Assembly (NCBI RefSeq): GCF_037975445.1
Contig: NZ_CP150254.1
Location: 167,501 to 231,500 of the forward strand
Reading direction: 5' to 3'
From: Peribacillus sp. FSL P2-0133
Lineage (GTDB): Bacteria > Bacillota > Bacilli > Bacillales > DSM-1321
Length of the DNA stretch: 64,000 nt
In this document: positions 55,158 to 62,583 of the stretch, one piece after another
Numbering within the stretch: position 1 is the stretch's first letter
Layout of the letters: each line of letters begins with the position of its first letter
The notes under the pieces: model-generated
Told to the model about the DNA's origin: nothing
Seen by the model: the letters and a program-made list of their open reading frames with translations, nothing else
Databases searched by the model: none
Made by a program: the position numbers and the translations under genes

Positions 55158-56335
55158 TATACATTCTCCTTTTTAAAAGCTAAGTTTCCTCTGCAGAACG
55201 TCATTTCAACGTCTATGCGGTCATTCAATATTACAAGATCGGCGTCTTTGCCAACCTGGATGCTTCCTTTTCTGTCAAAAATCCGAAGCTGTTTGGCAGG
55301 GTTTTCTGCCGTCATTTTTATGATGTCAGTCATGGAACAATCGGTATATTCCAATGTGTTCTTGATGGCATCGTTCATTTTCAATATACTGCCGGCTAGT
55401 GTACCGTCTGAAAGCGTTGCTTTCGTTTCGTTTACATACACTGGCTGACCGCCTAAGTCATAGGTTCCCTTTTCAAGCCATTTGGCACGAAGCGAGTCCG
55501 TTATCAAGATCATGCGTTCACTGGTAATTTGGTTATATGCCAGCTTCACCATTTCCGGCCTGCAGTGAATGCCGTCAGCAATAAGTTCAACATATAGCTC
55601 GTCTCGAAGATAAGCAGCTCCCAAAACACCAGGTTCGCGGTGATGGAGTCCCCGCATCCCATTATAAAGATGTGTAACGTGGGTAGTGCCTGCCTGGATT
55701 GCTTCATCTATTTGGTCATATGTTGCATCTGAATGTCCAATGGAGGCGACGACGCCAGTTCCCCTTAAGTGGGCGGCTAGATCTAATCCATTTGGTTGTT
55801 CAGGAGCAAGCGTTACAAGCTTGATTTGATTTTCGGCCATTTCCTGCCACTTTTTAAATAGAGTGACATCAGGATCAACGATATAATCCTCAGGCTGCGC
55901 TCCTTTACGGGCAGGTGAAATGAAAGGACCTTCTAAATGAATCCCAACTATTTCAGCATGTTCTTCAGTTTGATTTTCGATATATTTACCAGCATTAAGA
56001 AGGGCTGATTCAATGGCTTCGGTAGATTGAGTCATTGTAGTGGCCAGAAAGCTCGTGGTTCCTTCTTTGGGAAGAGTCTCTGCCATTGTGGATAATGCTT
56101 CATGTGTGGCATCCATTGCATCGGAATTGGATGCTCCGTGAATATGAATGTCGATGGCACCGGGAATTACCTGATAATCCGGTGAAAGAGTAATTACCTT
56201 GGCATCATCTTCCTGTTTGTATTGGCTGATTGGACCAACCTCGGCAATTTTTCCATCCACGACTTTAATATACCCATTTTTGTATGTTTCCTTTTCGCCA
56301 TGAACTATTAGATTATTAATAATGAATGTTTTCAT
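55157..56335 (-). CDS. nagA: N-acetylglucosamine-6-phosphate deacetylase
   Basis: A 392-residue amidohydrolase that removes acetate from GlcNAc6P. Metal-site residues lie in PGAIDIHIHGAS (HxH near 62-64), HLEGPFISPARKGAQ (Glu near 131), SIGHSDATYDQ, THLYNGMRGLHHREPG and ITDSLRA (catalytic Asp near 278). AAAGGAG lies 8 nt before the ATG at 56335. It is the first gene of nagA-nagB-nagR-SIS and divergent from the PTS gene. Confidence 0.96.
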   Translation of the reverse strand: MKTFIINNLIVHGEKETYKNGYIKVVDGKIAEVGPISQYKQEDDAKVITLSPDYQVIPGAIDIHIHGASNSDAMDATHEALSTMAETLPKEGTTSFLATTMTQSTEAIESALLNAGKYIENQTEEHAEIVGIHLEGPFISPARKGAQPEDYIVDPDVTLFKKWQEMAENQIKLVTLAPEQPNGLDLAAHLRGTGVVASIGHSDATYDQIDEAIQAGTTHVTHLYNGMRGLHHREPGVLGAAYLRDELYVELIADGIHCRPEMVKLAYNQITSERMILITDSLRAKWLEKGTYDLGGQPVYVNETKATLSDGTLAGSILKMNDAIKNTLEYTDCSMTDIIKMTAENPAKQLRIFDRKGSIQVGKDADLVILNDRIDVEMTFCRGNLAFKKENV

Positions 56336-56424
56336 ACATAATCTCCTTTATGAAAGTAAAACTTAATGAATGAGTCATGAAAAAGTCTCATATATTTTGC
56401 CCTCATTTTATCGTTTTTATCAAA

Positions 56425-56440
56425 AGTTGTCTAGACCAGT
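56425..56440 (-). promoter_or_regulatory. NagR-type operator, nagA side
   Basis: AGTTGTCTAGACCAGT; its complement ACTGGTCTAGACAACT fits the HutC/NagR operator pattern (nTGGTNTAGACnAnT). It lies 85 nt upstream of nagA. Confidence 0.65.
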
Positions 56441-56509
56441 TAAAGGGTATAAGGAATAAAAAAGATATTATTGCTTTATTTTCGAAGAATATAGTATATT
56501 TTCAAGTAA

Positions 56510-56546
56510 ATTGGTATAGACATCTATATGTTTTCTGTGCTAGTAT
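56510..56546 (+). promoter_or_regulatory. NagR-type operator overlapping the nagP promoter
   Basis: ATTGGTATAGACATCT (56510-56525) closely matches known nag operators and covers the -35 TAGACA (56517-56522), which lies 18 nt before TAGTAT. Binding would block transcription of the PTS gene. Confidence 0.65.
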
Positions 56547-56577
56547 AAGCCAAAGAAAAGTTATTATATTGATAAAA

Positions 56578-56591
56578 TGAAAACGCTTTAT
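56578..56591 (+). promoter_or_regulatory. cre-like site upstream of the PTS gene
   Basis: TGAAAACGCTTTAT agrees with 12 of 14 positions of the catabolite-responsive element TGWAANCGNTNWCA, and lies downstream of the promoter where CcpA acts as a roadblock. Confidence 0.5.
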
Positions 56592-56646
56592 ACGTCTTTT
56601 CGTTCTGCTGAATTAAAAGAAGTTAGGAACAAGGGAGATGAGTTCG

Positions 56647-58557
56647 ATGTTAAATTTTTTACAAAAGATTGGGAAAGCTTTAATGTTACCGATTGCTGTT
56701 TTGCCGGCAGCGGCTTTATTGCTTCGTTTAGGGCAACCAGATTTACTAAATATTCCATTTATGGCTGCCTCGGGACAAGCGATCTTTGATAACCTTGCCA
56801 TATTGTTCGCTTTAGGTATAGCAATTGGATTATCCAAAGATGGAAGCGGTGCAGCGGCATTAGCAGGTCTTGTTGGTTACTTTGTTTTAACGAATGGTAC
56901 ACAAGCGATTAATAAAGATATCAACATGGCTGTACTAGGCGGTATTATATCGGGTATAGTTGCAGCTTTTCTATATAATAGATACTCCGACATAAGACTC
57001 CCTGAATGGCTTGGATTCTTTTCAGGGAAACGATTCGTCCCAATCATCACTTCGCTGGCGATGATTATACTTGCGGGCATATTCGGTTTTGTTTGGCCGC
57101 CGATTCAAGATGTAATCAATAGTGTTGGAGACTGGATTACAGGTGCAGGGGCTTTGGGTGCCGGCGTATTCGGCGTATTGAATCGCTTATTGCTTCCAGT
57201 AGGATTGCATCATGTATTGAATAGTATGGTTTGGTTCGTTTTTGGTGAATACAATGGAGCGACAGGGGATATAAATCGTTTCTTCGCAGGGGACCCGACT
57301 GCTGGGCCCTTCATGACCGGCTTTTTTCCGATCATGATGTTCGGCCTTCCAGCCGCCGCATTAGCGATGATTGCAGCTGCTAAAAAAGAGAAACGTAAAC
57401 TGGTGACGGGGATGCTTATTGGGTTAGCTTTCACTTCTTTCCTAACAGGAATCACTGAACCGATTGAATTTCTGTTCATGTTCATCGCACCGGTGTTATA
57501 TGTAATACATGCCCTTTTAACCGGGGTCTCCCTGGCACTAGCTGTTATATTGGATATCCATCATGGGTTTGGATTCTCCGCAGGGGCCATTGATTATTTC
57601 TTGAACTTTGGTATAGCGCAAAAACCGCTATGGTTAATACCGATTGGCTTAGTATACGCGGCAGTTTACTTCGTGATTTTCTATTTTGTCATCAAGATCA
57701 TGGATTTAAAAACACCTGGCCGTGAAGACGATGAGGAAGTTGTGGAAGAAGAAACTATTGTGAAAACAGGGGATAAATATACCGATATGGGATCGCTTTT
57801 CATTCAAGATCTTGGCGGTAAAGAGAATATAAAGATAATTGATAACTGTGCAACGCGCTTGCGTTTACAAGTGGCCGATTCAGGAAATGTGAATGAAGCA
57901 GCCTTGAAAAGGCATGGTGCGCGCGGTGTCATGAAGTTGAATAAATCGAGTGTGCAGGTCATTGTTGGAACGAATGTTGAATTCGTTGCAAATGCAATGA
58001 AACAACTTGTCAAGAATGGCGTCGATCCAAGCAAAGTGAAAACAAGTCCAGCTGCACAAGTGGCAGAGGATAAAATGGAAGAAAACCAAGCTTTGGGTGC
58101 AAATGACTTTGTCCTTCCAATTGAAGGAACCGTTTTACCGATCGAACAAGTTCCCGATCAAGTGTTTGCCATGAAAATGATGGGGGATGGCTTTGCTATC
58201 GAGCCAGTCAACGGAAAACTAGTATCCCCAATTGATGGGGAAGTTCTAAGTATCTTCCCGACAAATCATGCACTGGGATTGAAAATGGATAATGGTCTGG
58301 AAATCCTGATCCATGTTGGTTTAGATACAGTTAAATTAAATGGCGAAGGGTTTACAGCTCTTGTGCAAGAAGGTCAAAGAATAACAAAAGGAACACCTCT
58401 TTTGGAAATTGACTTAGATTTCATAAAACGGAATGCACCATCAACGGTCACTCCTATTATATTCACTAACTTACCAGAAGGAACGGCAGTGAAATTGCAA
58501 AAGTCAGGGATCCAGAAACAAAATACACCGGATATCATCCAGTTGGAAAAACTATAA
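56647..58557 (+). CDS. nagP: N-acetylglucosamine-specific PTS enzyme EIICBA
   Basis: A 636-residue PTS permease that imports and phosphorylates GlcNAc. Domains run C-B-A: EIIC membrane part (about 1-355, GLHHVLNSMVWFVFGEYNGA and ITEPIEFLFMF), EIIB (about 375-455) with phospho-Cys in IIDNCATRLRLQ, and a fused EIIA (about 475-630) with phospho-His in LEILIHVGLDTVKLNGEGF. AAGGGAG ends 9 nt before the ATG at 56647; an ATG at 56638 directly touches that site and is less likely. It is divergent from nagA and shares its NagR control. Glucose specificity is possible but the context favours GlcNAc. Confidence 0.92.
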   Translation: MLNFLQKIGKALMLPIAVLPAAALLLRLGQPDLLNIPFMAASGQAIFDNLAILFALGIAIGLSKDGSGAAALAGLVGYFVLTNGTQAINKDINMAVLGGIISGIVAAFLYNRYSDIRLPEWLGFFSGKRFVPIITSLAMIILAGIFGFVWPPIQDVINSVGDWITGAGALGAGVFGVLNRLLLPVGLHHVLNSMVWFVFGEYNGATGDINRFFAGDPTAGPFMTGFFPIMMFGLPAAALAMIAAAKKEKRKLVTGMLIGLAFTSFLTGITEPIEFLFMFIAPVLYVIHALLTGVSLALAVILDIHHGFGFSAGAIDYFLNFGIAQKPLWLIPIGLVYAAVYFVIFYFVIKIMDLKTPGREDDEEVVEEETIVKTGDKYTDMGSLFIQDLGGKENIKIIDNCATRLRLQVADSGNVNEAALKRHGARGVMKLNKSSVQVIVGTNVEFVANAMKQLVKNGVDPSKVKTSPAAQVAEDKMEENQALGANDFVLPIEGTVLPIEQVPDQVFAMKMMGDGFAIEPVNGKLVSPIDGEVLSIFPTNHALGLKMDNGLEILIHVGLDTVKLNGEGFTALVQEGQRITKGTPLLEIDLDFIKRNAPSTVTPIIFTNLPEGTAVKLQKSGIQKQNTPDIIQLEKL

Positions 58558-58565
58558 TACGTGTC

Positions 58566-58602
58566 AAAAAAGGGGTGTCGACTTGTCGACATCCCTTTTT
58601 TT
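58566..58602. terminator. terminator after nagP
   Basis: AAAAAAGGGGTGTCGAC/GTCGACATCCCTTTTTT, a long stem with one wobble and a T-run. Confidence 0.85.
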
Positions 58603-58803
58603 AATTGGATGAAACGGCTTCTTTGTATACTTCTTGCTGTGATAAATTGTCATAACCAAAACAAACGGGTGCACCATTGGCAGGATCTATCAGGACTCTT
58701 GCATGAATACGAAAGACTTCTTCTAAAACGGCAGGTGTAATGATTTCGCCCGGGGTACCGATTTTAATGATTTCTCCTTCCTTCTGAACGATATTATGAT
58801 TTC
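58601..58803 (-). pseudogene. 3' remnant of a siderophore ABC transporter ATPase
   Basis: About 66 codons on the minus strand keep the C-terminal end of an FhuC/FecE-type ATPase (NIVQKEGEIIKIGTPGEIIT, PAVLEEVFRIHARVLIDPAN, GAPVCFGYDN). Everything upstream (Walker A, signature and Walker B) is missing, and a stop lies directly before the surviving part. It marks a deletion of an iron-uptake gene. Confidence 0.75.
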
Positions 58804-59065
58804 ACTCTGCCTGTTGTGGTCAGTGAGTTACCTGTAAGACCAGACTGAAGTCCATGGCCTTCGCATGGAGGAGCGGAAAACTTTCTGAAATTCATATTTG
58901 CCAAGGGGATTGTATTTGAGCTGCCATCGAATTTTTTGATTTTGATTAGGAAAGGGAGTGTCAAGGTGGACAAGGGGAGGAAAAACCGTAAAAGATCATA
59001 TCGTGTTGACTAGTATGAGGAATTTCCATCTGGTTAATTCATTTCTTTGTCTTGAGGCCATATAT
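58804..59065. other. gene-free spacer
   Basis: No convincing gene. An ATG-like frame from 58958 (plus strand) follows AAGGGAG but its protein is Lys/Arg-rich, unlike any family I know, and it runs through the neighbouring terminator. Confidence 0.4.
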
Positions 59066-59068
59066 GAT

Positions 59069-59103
59069 AAAAAAAAGAGCCTGTTCGATTGGAAACAGGC
59101 TCT
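59069..59103 (-). terminator. terminator of the FtsH-like gene
   Basis: On the minus strand AGAGCCTGTT/AACAGGCTCT is followed by a run of eight U, 41 nt after the gene's stop. Confidence 0.85.
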
Positions 59104-59143
59104 AAATATAACATTAGGTCTTAAGACTCAGCGAAAAAGAGTA

Positions 59144-60877
59144 TTAAGCATTCGAGCATATGCCGGTTATTTCTGAAGCATCAACGATACGCTGAACTTC
59201 TGATCCTTCAAGTGTCTCTTTTTTCAATAACTCTTCAACGAGCTCTTCATATTGTAAGCGATTCGAGTCAATCAACATTTCCGTTTCAGAAATCGCTTTC
59301 GTGAATAATTCCTGCATCTTTTGCTCCTTCTCACCTTTATTAAAGGTGAGGGTAAATCCATCTTGAAGCATTCCGGTATCGACCATTTGTTCAAGCAGAT
59401 GCTTCGCCTGTTGTACATCTCCGCCTACACCGATGCTATGTTCTCCTAAATACATTCTTTCCGCCACGCCACCTGCTAAGATCATTTTGACTTGATCAAG
59501 CAATTCACTGGCTGTTGCCAGATGGAGTTCTTTTGGTATTGGCGCTACATATCCAAGGGCTTCCCCACGCGGAATGATGGTCGCCTTTCGAACTGAACCG
59601 GGCTTTGTCAAAGCTGCAATAAGGGCATGTCCACTTTCATGAATGGCCACACGCCGCTTCGTATCCGCATCATTCAAGGTACGTGATGTCGCTCCAAGTA
59701 TCGTACGGTCAATGGCGTAATCTAGATCCTGTTTACGAATCATTTCCTGTTCATTCCTCAGGGCATGTCGTGAGGCAGTATCGAACAGGGAGCTTAAGTC
59801 AGCGCCGGAGAAACCGGATGTACTTTCAGCCAACTCATCCAGGGAAGCCAGGACATCTGTCGCTAGACGCTTTCCCTTCGTATGGATATCGATGATTTCC
59901 TTTCTTCCCTGTGTATCTGGAAGTGGAACTTGGAAAGAAAAATCAATCCTGCCCGGACGTAGAAATGCCTCATCGAGCATATCTTTCCGGTTGGTCGCTG
60001 CAATGAATAAAATGCCTTCATTTGGATGGCCTCCATCCAATTGCACAAGCAGTTCAGTTAACGTTTTTTCGCCTTCTTCCCCGCCATGAGCTTTCCTTTT
60101 ACCAGCCAACGCGTCCACTTCATCGATGAAAATGACAGCTGGCGATTGCTTACGTGCATTTTGGAAAAGGCTGCGGACACGGGCTGCACCGACTCCAACA
60201 AACATTTCGTTGAAGGCTGAACCGCTCGTTGAGAAGAAGTTTGCACCAAGCTCTTTTGCAATTGCCTGTGCAAGCAGAGTTTTCCCCGTTCCAGGGGGGC
60301 CATATAATAAAATGCCTTGAGGCGGCTTAATTCCAATTTTAGCTGAACGTTCAGGTTCCTTCAGTGTAGTGAGTGTCTGTAGGATTTCCTGTTTGATTTC
60401 GGATTGCAACCCGCCTACATCATCCAGAGTTATCTCTGGCAGGGGCTTTGGGGTGGAAAGGCTTTGTTTTTTACTGCCGATCCGCAATCCGTTCTTTGAT
60501 TTTTTCTGTATAATGACACCGGTTGTGACGAGAGCCGCCATTAAACCGCCTAAAATCCATAATGCTGATTTATTAGTTGATGAAAAAGAATATTGAACGT
60601 TATAAGTTTCGACAAGTTTATTGATCATTTGACTGTTGGGAGGAATATTGGAAACATATTCTCCATCTGGCGTGGAGATGTGAAGAGTGCCATTTCTTTT
60701 TTCTTCAATGGTGACAAGGGCTCCATTTTGGGCTTTAATCGTCTTTTCTACCGAAGAAAAGGGAATGACCATATCCTTTGACTGAGTAACAACATACCAA
60801 CTGACTCCAGCAATTATCACAATGAGAGCCGTAAGGAACGGCAGCAATTTCGAAACTAATTTAGAGTTCGAGTTCAA
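59144..60877 (-). CDS. FtsH-like AAA+ membrane metalloprotease (paralogue)
   Basis: A 577-residue protein with the FtsH layout: two transmembrane helices (about 11-30 and 106-124) around a short outer domain, an AAA+ module (about 150-380; Walker A GPPGTGKT, Walker B VIFIDEVDAL, arginine-finger region RPGRIDF) and a zinc protease domain with HESGH (about 415-419). It is shorter than the usual 630-660 residue FtsH and ends soon after the protease domain, without the usual C-terminal tail. The start is TTG at 60877, with AAAGGAG 8 nt upstream; the nearby ATG meets a stop after two codons. The gene is single and probably not the main ftsH. Confidence 0.88.
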   Translation of the reverse strand: MNSNSKLVSKLLPFLTALIVIIAGVSWYVVTQSKDMVIPFSSVEKTIKAQNGALVTIEEKRNGTLHISTPDGEYVSNIPPNSQMINKLVETYNVQYSFSSTNKSALWILGGLMAALVTTGVIIQKKSKNGLRIGSKKQSLSTPKPLPEITLDDVGGLQSEIKQEILQTLTTLKEPERSAKIGIKPPQGILLYGPPGTGKTLLAQAIAKELGANFFSTSGSAFNEMFVGVGAARVRSLFQNARKQSPAVIFIDEVDALAGKRKAHGGEEGEKTLTELLVQLDGGHPNEGILFIAATNRKDMLDEAFLRPGRIDFSFQVPLPDTQGRKEIIDIHTKGKRLATDVLASLDELAESTSGFSGADLSSLFDTASRHALRNEQEMIRKQDLDYAIDRTILGATSRTLNDADTKRRVAIHESGHALIAALTKPGSVRKATIIPRGEALGYVAPIPKELHLATASELLDQVKMILAGGVAERMYLGEHSIGVGGDVQQAKHLLEQMVDTGMLQDGFTLTFNKGEKEQKMQELFTKAISETEMLIDSNRLQYEELVEELLKKETLEGSEVQRIVDASEITGICSNA

Positions 60878-61126
60878 TTTTTCATCTCCTTTAAGAGTAT
60901 ATATCTAGTATAAAATTTTTAAACATGTAATCTATAGGTCTTTATACCTTAAAATAAAGGTAAATAATGTGAAATGCAAGAAATAATATTTATTATGGAA
61001 GTTTAAAGATCCCGGAATTTAGAAATATTTAATCTAACCAGCATATTAGACTTTTTAAAAGCGAAATGCTAAAGTGAAATGGTCTAAGTCATGAAAAAAT
61101 AAAATGGTAGAAGAGTGTGAAGTTCT

Positions 61127-61705
61127 ATGAGTAAATTTATAAAAGACTATATGATTACGATGAAGGATATCGTTAGAGAAGGGGATCCCATTCTGCGTCA
61201 GGTAACGGATGAAGTTAGCCTGCCGATTTCGGAAGAAGATCGTGAAACGTTGGGATGCATGATGCAATACCTGAAAAATAGTCAGGATCCAAAACTCCAA
61301 AAGAAGTTCAACTTGCGTGAAGGAGTGGGGTTGTCTGCAAATCAGATAGGCTTGAATAAACGTATGTTCGTCATGTATTTTCCCGACGAAAAGGGGAAGC
61401 TGTTTGAATATGCCCTTGTGAATCCGAAAATCATCAGTCATTCGGCCACTATGATCTATTTACCGCAAAGTGAAGGCTGCCTTTCTGTCGACCGTGATAT
61501 TAAAGGATATGTACCGCGTTATGAACGGGTTAAAATTAAAGCGGTGGATGGTAATGGTGAGGAAATAGAGATGCGGCTGAAGGGCTTTGCTGCAATCGTT
61601 TTTCAACATGAGTTAGATCATTTAAACGGGATGATGTTTTATGACCGGATCAACACCGAAAACCCTTTCAAGCTTCCGGAAAACGTGGAAGTGAAAAGTC
61701 TGTAA
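61127..61705 (+). CDS. def: peptide deformylase
   Basis: A 192-residue metalloenzyme that removes the formyl group from nascent proteins. The three signature motifs are GVGLSANQIG (about 68-77, with Ser-Ala instead of the common Ala-Ala/Pro), EGCLSV (about 115) and QHELDHLNG (about 158-166, HExxH metal ligands). The overall sequence follows DefB (YkrB). The ATG at 61127 is used although its ribosome binding site is weak; an internal ATG at 61151 has none. It is monocistronic. Confidence 0.93.
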   Translation: MSKFIKDYMITMKDIVREGDPILRQVTDEVSLPISEEDRETLGCMMQYLKNSQDPKLQKKFNLREGVGLSANQIGLNKRMFVMYFPDEKGKLFEYALVNPKIISHSATMIYLPQSEGCLSVDRDIKGYVPRYERVKIKAVDGNGEEIEMRLKGFAAIVFQHELDHLNGMMFYDRINTENPFKLPENVEVKSL

Positions 61706-61710
61706 GGAAA

Positions 61711-61741
61711 AAAAGGCAAAGCGCCATGCTTTGCCTTTTTA
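61711..61741. terminator. bidirectional terminator after def
   Basis: AAAAAGGCAAAGC/GCTTTGCCTTTTT with a 5-nt loop, between the convergent def and SGNH genes. Confidence 0.85.
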
Positions 61742-61746
61742 CCGTT

Positions 61747-62457
61747 TTATGGCTGAGGAAGAATATCCGCTTCCATATGCTTTTGCAAATCACTGAATAT
61801 GGCCATGCTCATTTGCTGGTACCCTTCTGAAGTGAGGTGGATGCCATCATCGCTAATCAAGCTTCTCAAGTCGCCGGAGGATTTAATATAGGAACGGACA
61901 TCAATCAATGGCACCTTCAGTTCCTCTGCAAGGTGTTTCAATTGGCGATTATACATCCCATGCCAATGTTCAATACCACCGACATGGGAAACGAAATGCC
62001 CGATCGAATGACCGAACTTATCAGCGATGGATCTGTAATACCTGGCAGGGTCAAGTGGCGGGAGAGTTAAAAGGAATGGTGTTACATGCTCGTCCTGAAT
62101 CTGCTTGACAAGTTGTGTGATATTATCCAGGTAGCGTTCGATTGGAACGATGGGCTCATGGTCACCTTCTGGATTGTTGGCTACTTCATCCCAATGGAAG
62201 TTACAGTCGTTTCCACCGACCTCTATTAGTACGATATCGGGATTTTCAGACATGACGTCTTTCTCGATCCGGCTAACCAACAGGTCGGAGTTGTCATTGA
62301 AAACCCCTTTATTCAAGACTTCCACGAATGGCAAAGATTCTGTTAGCTTAGCTAAAGAGTTCGGATAATTTTCTTTAATGATGCGAAGGCGCCCCTTAAC
62401 ATAAGAAATGCCTCTTGTTAAACTGTCACCAAAACATACGATCTTCAAACTTCTCAC
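61747..62457 (-). CDS. SGNH/GDSL-family hydrolase
   Basis: A 236-residue hydrolase with the four SGNH blocks: GDSLTRG (catalytic Ser, about 8-14), the Gly in block II near NKGVFND, GGNDCNF (oxyanion Asn, about 82-88) and DGIHLTSEGY (Asp/His, about 207-216). It has no signal peptide, so it is probably cytoplasmic. Likely substrates are acyl esters or acetylated sugars. GAGGTGAG precedes the ATG. It follows the MFS exporter gene on the same strand after a terminator. Confidence 0.88.
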   Translation of the reverse strand: MRSLKIVCFGDSLTRGISYVKGRLRIIKENYPNSLAKLTESLPFVEVLNKGVFNDNSDLLVSRIEKDVMSENPDIVLIEVGGNDCNFHWDEVANNPEGDHEPIVPIERYLDNITQLVKQIQDEHVTPFLLTLPPLDPARYYRSIADKFGHSIGHFVSHVGGIEHWHGMYNRQLKHLAEELKVPLIDVRSYIKSSGDLRSLISDDGIHLTSEGYQQMSMAIFSDLQKHMEADILPQP

Positions 62458-62544
62458 CTCGGTATGTGAATGTGTTACTTATATTTTAGTTGTGGAATGA
62501 TTTTTCGGCAATCTTCACCTCCCATTTATAGAAGGAAGATGAAA

Positions 62545-62583
62545 ATAACAAAAAGCGCTGGAATTTCAGCGCTTTTTGTTTAT
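62545..62583. terminator. bidirectional terminator between the MFS and SGNH genes
   Basis: AACAAAAAGCGCTG/CAGCGCTTTTTGTT with a 6-nt loop. Confidence 0.85.

Noticed and set aside
56577..56789. 70-codon open frame before nagP
   Set aside because: It overlaps the nagP ribosome binding site and the first 45 codons of nagP in another frame.
58958..59176. 72-codon plus-strand open frame
   Set aside because: It crosses the terminator of the FtsH-like gene, is rich in Lys/Arg and has no family.
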